From contig CBFDCL010000105.1 of NCBI GenBank assembly GCA_965603295.1, positions 1 through 6,398 on the forward strand: a stretch of 6,398 bases of DNA. Direction: 5' to 3'. A model generated the notes under the pieces. The model made no database searches. It worked only from the letters and a program-made list of their open reading frames with translations, and was not told the DNA's origin. This stretch comes from JAFGWO01 sp965603295 (lineage in GTDB: Bacteria > BMS3Abin14). The position numbers and the translations under genes were made by a program. Shown here one piece after another: positions 1-3,777 of this stretch (its first letter is position 1; every line of letters starts with the position of its first letter).

Positions 1-116
1 CTGTGGATATCAGAGTGGAGGCCTGGGCCGAGGGTCATGCCAGCCAGGCCGACACTTTGACGCTGGACAACCAGTCAAGTTACGAGATTATGACCTTTTT
101 CCTGGAACCGCTGTAG
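1..116 (+). CDS. C-terminal end of an unidentified protein (5' end outside window)
   Basis: An open plus-strand frame (codons from base 3) enters at the window edge and runs 37 codons to a TAG at 114-116. The readable end includes VEAWAEGHASQADTLT and closes with YEIMTFFLEPL. Codons are GC-rich at third positions, as in the surE-rpoS genes and unlike the AT-richer DNA at 473-1487, which favours a genuine gene end. The gene converges on the rpoS/tRNA transcripts. I do not recognise the family and assign no function. No hairpin terminator is obvious directly after the stop; a G run follows and the first short tandem-repeat tract begins 45 bases later. With only 37 residues visible, a chance open frame cannot be excluded. 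Confidence 0.5.
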   Translation, partial: VDIRVEAWAEGHASQADTLTLDNQSSYEIMTFFLEPL

Positions 117-161
117 GGGGGGTTCCCTTTCGTACCAAACAGATCTGACACCCTGGATAAA

Positions 162-193
162 TTTGAAAGTTTGAAAGTTTGAAAGTTTGAGAG
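162..193 (+). repeat. Octamer tract, TTTGAAAG family, 4 units
   Basis: Three exact TTTGAAAG copies are followed by one TTTGAGAG. The same family appears inverted at 3700-3731 and as a 7-base variant at 5921-5962. Confidence 0.9.
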
Positions 194-216
194 TTGAAGA
201 TGAGTGCAGGGAATCT

Positions 217-244
217 GTCCAACGTCCAACGTCTAACGTCCAAC
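217..244 (+). repeat. Heptamer tract, GTCCAAC family, 4 units
   Basis: Four head-to-tail heptamers: units 1, 2 and 4 are GTCCAAC and unit 3 is GTCTAAC. An inverted four-unit tract of this family lies at 3750-3777 and overlaps the end of yqaA. Confidence 0.9.
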
Positions 245-254
245 GTGAAAGAAC

Positions 255-282
255 AGTGACCCGTGAATAGTGATCCGTGAAT
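255..282 (+). repeat. Heptamer tract, GTGATC family, 4 units
   Basis: Alternating units: AGTGACC or AGTGATC alternate with two copies of CGTGAAT. Related tracts lie at 1615-1642, 1654-1688 and 6215-6235. Confidence 0.75.
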
Positions 283-313
283 TCAGGAACGGCCCGGACC
301 AAGAGTGTCCTTC

Positions 314-341
314 ACGTTCAACAATAAACGATAAACGTTAA
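314..341 (+). repeat. Heptamer tract, ACGTTAA family, 4 units
   Basis: Consensus ACGTTAA with substitutions at unit positions 3-6; the leading AC of every unit is kept in phase. This is the most widespread family here, also at 3402-3422, 3673-3693, 5974-6008 (inverted) and 6275-6302. Confidence 0.85.
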
Positions 342-352
342 ACCTGTTCTCC

Positions 353-380
353 TCTGGACTCTGGACCCTGGACTTTGGAC
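353..380 (+). repeat. Heptamer tract, TCTGGAC family, 4 units
   Basis: Two exact TCTGGAC units are followed by CCTGGAC and TTTGGAC. The family recurs in opposite orientation (AGTCCAG/AGAGTCC) at 3372-3399 and 3610-3667. The tract stops 8 bases before the hairpin terminator at 388-425. Confidence 0.9.
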
Positions 381-387
381 TCCAGCC

Positions 388-425
388 AAAAATAAACGCC
401 TCGCAGCATAGGAGGCGTTGTTTTT
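388..425 (-). terminator. Hairpin terminator, probably the original tRNA-Arg terminator
   Basis: Bases 395-402 (AACGCCTC) pair perfectly with 412-419 (GAGGCGTT) around a 9-base loop. Read on the minus strand, the stem is followed by TATTTTT; on the plus strand it is followed by GTTTTT, so it could work both ways. It lies just beyond the 3' end of the displaced tRNA fragment at 429-472, where a tRNA terminator is expected. I infer that it ended the tRNA transcript before the element at 473-1487 inserted. Confidence 0.75.
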
Positions 426-428
426 GGC

Positions 429-472
429 TGGTACCCCGGCAGGATTCGAACCTGCGACCCCAGGATTAGGAA
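429..472 (-). pseudogene. Displaced 3' part of tRNA-Arg(CCU): far attachment site (direct repeat)
   Basis: These 44 bases match 1488-1532 of the intact tRNA-Arg in the same orientation, differing only by loss of one C in the acceptor stem (four C here, five there). The match runs from the CCA end through the T-arm and variable region and stops in the anticodon loop; after base 472 the sequence is unrelated. An intact tRNA plus a second 3' copy beyond foreign DNA is the known signature of a tyrosine-recombinase element integrated at a tRNA, with crossover in the anticodon loop. The single-base deletion would shorten the acceptor stem, as expected for a copy no longer under selection. Antisense translation gives PAGFEPATPGL, a frequent mis-annotation of tRNA remnants. 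Confidence 0.85.
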
Positions 473-494
473 GACAAAAAGGTGGTAAAAACAA

Positions 495-600
495 GGGAGG
501 TTGTAAGTGGTTGATATCACTGCAACTCCCCGTTTTTATTGGGTTCCCTTGTCCACTTATGGCACTTGAGACACCCATGAAAAAACATGGTACGGGTACA
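495..600 (+). repeat. Terminator-bearing repeat, copy A
   Basis: About 105 bases that align almost throughout with 1258-1360 in the same orientation. The first part is a hairpin: 495-505 pairs with 521-530 with one bulged G, then GTG with CAC, around the loop GTTGATAT, followed by TTTTT at 533-537. It is A-rich and then T-rich on its flanks, so it could terminate both ways. The second part has no hairpin but is conserved, ending in CATGGTACGGGTACA. It begins 22 bases from the displaced tRNA fragment. Confidence 0.75.
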
Positions 601-877
601 AAAAAGTTACAATCGCGAATAGGATTTTTCATCCTGGGGTCTCAATTGAATCTGTCCATTTGGGGGCTGGAGATCTTCAGGCAGGAATCAAGGACCTCCA
701 GGAAGTAGACAAAAGAAAAGCGGCCGGAGTTCGCTGAGATTATTTCCCGCAAAAATGAGGTAGACAAAAAAATAATACTGCCGTATAAGTGCTTAAAATT
801 AAACGATTTTATCTGCAACAGTTCCTTTTTACCATCCATGTCAGTTAACTGCCGGATGGGAACGATAGAACTGAAGC

Positions 878-1225
878 GTGGGCTCAGCGTGGACAACGAT
901 AAACTGTTTCATTCACCAGGATGGGCTTCTTAAAGAATGTAGTACATCTCTTAGGAGAAGAGGTTTGTCACCTGGAACGTTTGAAAAACTTATACTTATC
1001 CCTGATGTTGGGGAGTTTTTGATCAGAATTTTCAGAACCAGCAAATTCCAGTTGGAAGGAGAATTATCTTGGATCGGGATTATCTCCTGCAGAGATTGCA
1101 GCAGTAAGCCTTTCAAAGAAGTGTTTTATGTAGTGGAAGAAGAGGCTAAACAAGTCAAGGAAAGCCTTTCCAAAATTTTGAAAAATCTATACCTGGGCGA
1201 CCATCATGACGGGAAGATTTTTTAG
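878..1225 (+). CDS. Orphan hypothetical protein (115 aa) inside the element remnant
   Basis: A GTG-started frame of 115 codons ends in TAG and is followed 32 bases later by a strong plus-strand terminator (1258-1301), which fits a real transcription unit. The C-terminal third looks protein-like, with strand-like WIGIIS and FKEVFYVV, then a charged helix EEEAKQVKESLSKILKNLYL. Codon use is AT-rich (AAA, GAA, TTT, ATT), unlike the core genes. The start is weak: no clear ribosome binding site, an in-frame stop at 872-874, and no in-frame ATG near the beginning, so the gene may be 5'-truncated or frameshifted. I do not recognise it. The stretch from LSPGTFEKLIL to ELSWIG faintly recalls the beta-barrel part of PilZ-type domains, but the RxxxR and (D/N)xSxxG motifs are absent, so I assign no function. 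Confidence 0.4.
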   Translation: MGSAWTTINCFIHQDGLLKECSTSLRRRGLSPGTFEKLILIPDVGEFLIRIFRTSKFQLEGELSWIGIISCRDCSSKPFKEVFYVVEEEAKQVKESLSKILKNLYLGDHHDGKIF

Positions 1226-1257
1226 GGGAATGACCGGACCCGGAAGGCAATAAAGTG

Positions 1258-1360
1258 GGGAGTTGTAAGTGGTTGATATCACTACAACTCCCTATTTTTT
1301 TGGATTCCCGTGTCCACACATGACACACATTTCAACGATGAAGAAACATGGTACGGGTAC
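1258..1360 (+). repeat. Terminator-bearing repeat, copy B, with intrinsic terminator
   Basis: Second copy of the unit at 495-600. Bases 1258-1267 (GGGAGTTGTA) pair perfectly with 1283-1292, extended by GTG/CAC around the loop GTTGATAT, then seven T at 1295-1301. This is a convincing plus-strand intrinsic terminator, placed just after the reading frame ending at 1225. The conserved non-hairpin tail ends in AAACATGGTACGGGTACA, as in copy A. The loop and tail are conserved as well as the stem, so this is more than two independent terminators. Confidence 0.8.
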
Positions 1361-1444
1361 ATGAACGGCACATTGTGACTGGGGGCAGGAAACTGATCTG
1401 CTCTGAAACCGGGAAACTGCATTTCACATGAACCCCCTAAGACA

Positions 1445-1475
1445 GAAAAAAGGGGTTACGGAAAGCTCGTAACCC
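1445..1475 (-). terminator. Intrinsic terminator of the intact tRNA-Arg
   Basis: Read on the minus strand, GGGTTACG (1475-1468) pairs with CGTAACCC (1460-1453) around a 7-base loop, followed by TTTTTT (1451-1446). It starts 13 bases past the CCA end. It is unrelated in sequence to the terminator at 388-425 beyond the displaced fragment, so the inserted element appears to have brought its own terminator. Confidence 0.85.
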
Positions 1476-1487
1476 ACTGAAATTGCT

Positions 1488-1564
1488 TGGTACCCCCGGC
1501 AGGATTCGAACCTGCGACCCCAGGATTAGGAATCCTGTGCTCTATCCTACTGAGCTACGAGGGC
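1488..1564 (-). tRNA. tRNA-Arg (anticodon CCU), CCA encoded
   Basis: The 77-base minus-strand gene folds fully. The 7-bp acceptor is GCCCTCG with CGGGGGT (two G-U pairs). The D-arm is GCTC/GAGC, the anticodon stem CAGGA/TCCTG with loop TTCCTAA, and the T-arm GCAGG TTCGAAT CCTGC. A discriminator A and an encoded CCA follow. Anticodon CCU reads the arginine codon AGG. It lies 123 bases downstream of rpoS in the same direction but has its own promoter (1578-1606) and terminator (1445-1475). It is the integration target for the element at 473-1487, so its 3' part probably came from that element. Confidence 0.97.
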
Positions 1565-1577
1565 ACTGGGAAGGAGA

Positions 1578-1606
1578 TGCATACCATCTCGCTGAAACAG
1601 TGTCAA
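1578..1606 (-). promoter_or_regulatory. Sigma-70-type promoter of tRNA-Arg
   Basis: On the minus strand, a perfect -35 TTGACA (1606-1601), a 17-base spacer and a -10 TATGCA (1583-1578) precede the tRNA 5' end by 13 bases. A perfect 6-bp dyad, GAGATG (1574-1579) and CATCTC (1585-1590) with a 5-base centre, overlaps the -10 element. Confidence 0.8.
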
Positions 1607-1614
1607 TGGAGCCA

Positions 1615-1642
1615 TGGTGAACGGTGACTGGCGGATAGTGTC
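1615..1642 (+). repeat. Degenerate heptamer tract, GTGATC family
   Basis: Four in-phase 7-base units around GGTGAAC, the last two poorly conserved. It lies just upstream of the tRNA -35 box and faces the tract at 1654-1688 as an inverted partner. Confidence 0.6.
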
Positions 1643-1653
1643 CCTGAGAAAAA

Positions 1654-1688
1654 CCAATCACCAATCACTGATCACCGATCACTGTTCT
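1654..1688 (+). repeat. Heptamer tract, CCAATCA family, abutting the rpoS stop
   Basis: Two exact CCAATCA units, then CTGATCA, CCGATCA and a decayed fifth unit whose last base is the last base of the rpoS stop codon. It is the inverse orientation of the GTGATC family. Confidence 0.85.
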
Positions 1689-2599
1689 TATAAGATTTCC
1701 TCCAGCCCCACCTGGAGTTTCTGGGCTATTCTTCTTAGTTTCCGCAGTGCTGAAGCCTCGATCTGCCGGATCCTCTCCCTGGTAACACCGTACCGCTGCC
1801 CTATGGATTCAAGGGTTTTCGGCTCTCCATCTTCCAGTCCAAACCGAAGAATAATAATTTCCCTTTCGTTTTGGAGCAGTTGGTTGAGCCAGCTGAGAAT
1901 CATGGAAAGGCGTTTTTCGTCTTCCACTTGTTCGGAAGGCATGACGGCTTTCTCGTCCGGGATCAGGTCCATCAATTCCTGATCATCATCACCGCCAATG
2001 GGGGTTTCGATGGAAGAAGTTCTTCTGACGAGCTGATATATGTACTGAACCTTGGTCAGAGGAAGCTCCAAACGTTCGGCGACATCCTGCATGGTCGGGT
2101 CCCCCCCCATTTCCTGAATCAGGCGCCGTTCGGTCTTCAAAATAAGGGTGATATCCTCGGAGACGTGCACCGGGAGGCGAATGATGCGCGCCTGGTTGAC
2201 GATGGCTCGTTCAATGGCCTGACGGATCCACCAGGTGGCATAGGTGGAAAACCGGAAGCCCCTTTCGTAATCGAACTTTTCCACGGCCCTGATAAGCCCC
2301 ATGTTCCCTTCCTCGATGAGGTCCAGCAGGGGGAGGCCCCGGTTCATATATCTTTTGGCGATGTTTACGACCAGGCGGAGGTTGGACTCGATCATGAGGC
2401 TCCGGGCCGTCTCGTCCCCTTCGCTCACCTTCCGGGCCAGGTTAAGCTCCTCCTCCGCCGTGAGCAGGCTGGTCTTGCGGATCTCGTCCAGGTAGATCCG
2501 GATGGGATCACGACCCGAACCAACCTCATGGTTTCTCCCCTCCTGAACCTGGTTCGAGTCCGGTCGGTTCGTATCTTTGTCGTTCGTGTCTCGGCCCAT
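1688..2599 (-). CDS. rpoS: RNA polymerase sigma factor RpoS (general stress sigma)
   Basis: A 303-residue group-2 sigma-70 factor that directs RNA polymerase to stationary-phase and stress promoters. Region 1.2 is at about 31-62 (DPIRIYLDEI), with no region 1.1. Region 2 is at about 65-133, with core-binding LLDLIEEGNMGLIRAVEKFD (91-110) and the -10-reading, DNA-melting segment FRFSTYATWWIRQAIERAI. Region 3 is at about 134-215 and region 4 at about 225-292, with the -35 helix-turn-helix around VTRERIRQIE (272-281). Length and motifs match RpoS (330 aa in E. coli) rather than the longer RpoD. I chose the ATG at 2597-2599, 5 bases after the nlpD stop, because the frame further upstream overlaps nlpD and has no sigma-like sequence. 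The ribosome binding site (AAGGG, very close to the ATG) is weak, suggesting translational coupling to nlpD. nlpD-rpoS adjacency is classical. The TAA sits against a heptamer tract. Confidence 0.93.
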   Translation of the reverse strand: MGRDTNDKDTNRPDSNQVQEGRNHEVGSGRDPIRIYLDEIRKTSLLTAEEELNLARKVSEGDETARSLMIESNLRLVVNIAKRYMNRGLPLLDLIEEGNMGLIRAVEKFDYERGFRFSTYATWWIRQAIERAIVNQARIIRLPVHVSEDITLILKTERRLIQEMGGDPTMQDVAERLELPLTKVQYIYQLVRRTSSIETPIGGDDDQELMDLIPDEKAVMPSEQVEDEKRLSMILSWLNQLLQNEREIIILRFGLEDGEPKTLESIGQRYGVTRERIRQIEASALRKLRRIAQKLQVGLEEIL

Positions 2600-2604
2600 A
2601 TCCC

Positions 2605-3336
2605 TTATATCGCCGGCAAATACACCAGAGGATCTTCCGGTACCCCTCTCCTTCTTACCTCGAAGTGAAGGTGGGGGCCGGTAGCCCACCCGGTAGATCC
2701 GACCCTGGCAATGACCTGTCCTTTCTGGACCTTTTCCCCCATCTTCACGAGGAGGGACGAGTTGTGAGCATAAACCGTGGAAAATTCGTTGGCATGTTTG
2801 ACGACCACCACTTTTCCATACCCCTTCATCCCGGCCCCACTGTAGACCACTTTCCCCTCGGCCGCAGCACGAATCGCCGTCCCCTTCGGTGCGGCCAGGT
2901 CTATCCCCTCGTGCATGCGTTTGCCTCTCATCCCGAAACCCGATGTCAGCCGTCCCTTTATCGGCCAAAGGATGCCGATCTTCTTTACGGGGGGTGGGAT
3001 ATCCCCCCCGGGAGGAACAGGGATGACCTTAAGGATCCTCGTCGCCCCGGGGATAAAAAGGGTGCGCCCGATACGCAGGTCGGTAACATCCTCCACATCA
3101 TTTACCCACTGGAGCGTTTCAAGGTCGACCTGATAGGTCTTTGCGATCCTCCAGAGGGTTTCTCCCGGCTTCACCCGGTGATGAACACCGGAAAACTGCC
3201 CGGGCCCCGCGGTTTGAACGGACACCGGTTTGGCCTGGCTCACAGGAGCTGACTGCCTTCCCGCGCAGCCGGCCAAAAGACCGGCCAGCAGCAAAACCAG
3301 AAGGAACCTCGTTTTCGATCCGGAACAGGTGTTCAA
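2605..3336 (-). CDS. nlpD: NlpD-like lipoprotein: LysM plus M23 peptidase domain
   Basis: A 243-residue envelope protein. A lipoprotein signal (FLLVLLLAGLLAGC) has its lipobox at LAGC, lipidated Cys24. One LysM peptidoglycan-binding domain spans about 53-97 (VKPGETLWRIAKTY to LFIPG). A proline-rich linker leads to an M23/LytM endopeptidase domain (about 123-241). The expected zinc ligands are all present: His142 and Asp146 (HEGID) and His224 (HLHFE), with catalytic-type His191 (YAH) and His222. E. coli NlpD has a degenerate site and activates an amidase instead, whereas this one may be an active endopeptidase. The start is a TTG with AAGG seven bases upstream; no in-frame ATG or GTG fits the signal peptide. 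It is co-transcribed with rpoS, with a gap of 5 bases. Other M23 lipoproteins share this layout, so the name rests partly on position. Confidence 0.88.
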   Translation of the reverse strand: MNTCSGSKTRFLLVLLLAGLLAGCAGRQSAPVSQAKPVSVQTAGPGQFSGVHHRVKPGETLWRIAKTYQVDLETLQWVNDVEDVTDLRIGRTLFIPGATRILKVIPVPPGGDIPPPVKKIGILWPIKGRLTSGFGMRGKRMHEGIDLAAPKGTAIRAAAEGKVVYSGAGMKGYGKVVVVKHANEFSTVYAHNSSLLVKMGEKVQKGQVIARVGSTGWATGPHLHFEVRRRGVPEDPLVYLPAI

Positions 3337-3371
3337 TTTAAAACCTTTTCCTCGCGCCCTTTTACAAAAAC

Positions 3372-3399
3372 AGTCCAGAGTTCCGAGTTCAGAGTAAAT
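3372..3399 (+). repeat. Heptamer tract, AGTCCAG family, 4 units
   Basis: Units begin with a constant AGT: AGTCCAG, AGTTCCG, AGTTCAG and AGTAAAT, increasingly degenerate toward 3399. This is the opposite orientation of the 353-380 tract. Confidence 0.8.
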
Positions 3400-3401
3400 T
3401 C

Positions 3402-3422
3402 ACGTTAAACATTAAACGATAA
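3402..3422 (+). repeat. Heptamer tract, ACGTTAA family, 3 units
   Basis: ACGTTAA, ACATTAA and ACGATAA, two bases after the preceding tract. Confidence 0.85.
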
Positions 3423-3491
3423 GCTTGATTCCTCCCCGCTCCCCGGCACCTGCGCTCGTCCCGCAGGGTACAGCTCGCGATGACAGCGGTT

Positions 3492-3604
3492 GTCATTGCG
3501 AGGCGTATCCTGACCGAAGCAATCTCAGGCGAAGCCACAAGGTCATTACAGATCCCTTCGGTCACCCGTGAGATCGCGTCGCACAGGTAACAGCTTGCGA
3601 TGAC
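3492..3604. repeat. Interspersed imperfect palindrome, ATTGCGAGG type
   Basis: The left arm (3492-3530) begins GTCATTGCGAGG and ends GAAGCAATCTCAGGC. The right arm (about 3569-3604), read on the other strand, begins GTCATCGCAAGC and ends CGCGATCTCA, so the whole is a long imperfect inverted repeat. Just before it, a partial extra right arm (about 3468-3484) ends in GCGATGACA. A single arm recurs at 6315-6355. Repeats of the type GTCATTGCGAGG...GAAGCAATCTC are widespread extragenic elements in several bacterial groups. Confidence 0.8.
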
Positions 3605-3609
3605 ACTAA

Positions 3610-3667
3610 AGAGTCCAGAGTCCAACGTCCACCCTTCGACAAGCTCAGGGCCTTCGGGAGTCCAGAG
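3610..3667 (+). repeat. AGAGTCC heptamer tract with a TTCGACAAGCTCAGG palindrome nested in it
   Basis: Two exact AGAGTCC units and a hybrid unit AACGTCC (3610-3630) are interrupted by about 26 bases containing CCTTCGACAAGCTCAGGG and CCTTCGGG (3632-3657), after which AGTCCAGAG resumes. CTTCGACAAGCTCAGG is a commonly met extragenic repeat in its own right. Its position inside the heptamer tract suggests later insertion. Confidence 0.75.
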
Positions 3668-3672
3668 AAACC

Positions 3673-3693
3673 ACGTTAAACGTTGAACGTAAG
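3673..3693 (+). repeat. Heptamer tract, ACGTTAA family, 3 units
   Basis: ACGTTAA, ACGTTGA and ACGTAAG, followed 7 bases later by the octamer tract. Confidence 0.8.
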
Positions 3694-3699
3694 TAACAA

Positions 3700-3731
3700 C
3701 TTTCAAACTTTCAAACTCTCAAACTTTCAAA
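3700..3731 (+). repeat. Octamer tract, CTTTCAAA family, 4 units
   Basis: Units 1, 2 and 4 are CTTTCAAA and unit 3 is CTCTCAAA. It is the reverse complement of the 162-193 tract and uses the same single variant, in a different place. Confidence 0.9.
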
Positions 3732-3749
3732 CTTTTAACCGTCTCTCCC

Positions 3750-3777
3750 GTTGGACGTTTAACGTTGGACGTTGGAC
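3750..3777 (+). repeat. Heptamer tract, GTTGGAC family, 4 units, encoding the end of yqaA
   Basis: Units 1, 3 and 4 are GTTGGAC and unit 2 is GTTTAAC. The minus-strand stop codon TAA of yqaA (3759-3761) lies inside unit 2, and units 3-4 encode the last residues SNVQR. Confidence 0.9.

Larger units (their letters stand above)
473..1487. mobile_element. Remnant of a tRNA-integrated element (about 1 kb, no integrase)
   Basis: This is the DNA between the intact tRNA-Arg and its displaced 3' copy. Its geometry is right for an integrated element, because it lies on the 3' side of the tRNA and is bounded by direct repeats of the tRNA 3' part. It is visibly AT-richer than the surE-rpoS genes. Contents in order are a terminator-bearing repeat (495-600), about 275 bases with no convincing gene, one orphan plus-strand reading frame (878-1225), the second repeat copy (1258-1360), about 85 bases with nothing recognised, and a tRNA terminator (1445-1475). 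I see no integrase, excisionase, transposase or inverted ends. It could be a decayed island or a small non-autonomous element mobilised in trans. Confidence 0.65.
3337..3758. other. Repeat-filled gap between yqaA and nlpD, no gene seen
   Basis: These 422 bases separate two same-strand genes. Short tandem tracts and interspersed palindromic repeats fill nearly all of it; only about 35 bases before nlpD look like an ordinary leader. I find no convincing consensus promoter for nlpD. A 105-codon minus-strand frame across the repeats (3389-3706) has no protein-like character. The gap breaks the surE-pcm-yqaA overlap chain, so nlpD-rpoS probably has a separate promoter or relies on read-through. 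Confidence 0.7.

Noticed and set aside
418..708. Plus-strand 96-codon frame beginning MFLAGTPAGFEPATPGL
   Set aside because: Its start is the antisense translation of the tRNA-Arg fragment, a frequent annotation artefact, and the rest runs through a terminator hairpin.
642..896. Minus-strand 84-codon frame
   Set aside because: No ribosome binding site, no recognisable domain, and it overlaps the start of the better-supported frame at 878-1225.
473..1487. Insertion sequence or MITE
   Set aside because: No terminal inverted repeats or transposase; the flanking direct repeats are tRNA-derived, which points to site-specific integration instead.
1871..2668. Long plus-strand frame of 265 codons
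   Set aside because: It is antisense to rpoS, whose product is unmistakable; a shadow of GC-rich coding DNA.
2600..2968. Upstream extension of the sigma-factor frame by about 123 codons
   Set aside because: It overlaps nlpD in another frame, has a low-complexity Arg/Gly-rich translation and no sigma-like sequence. The ATG at 2597-2599 gives the normal RpoS layout.
3389..3706. Minus-strand 105-codon frame in the yqaA-nlpD gap
   Set aside because: It is made of translated repeat tracts and palindromes and has no independent coding signal.
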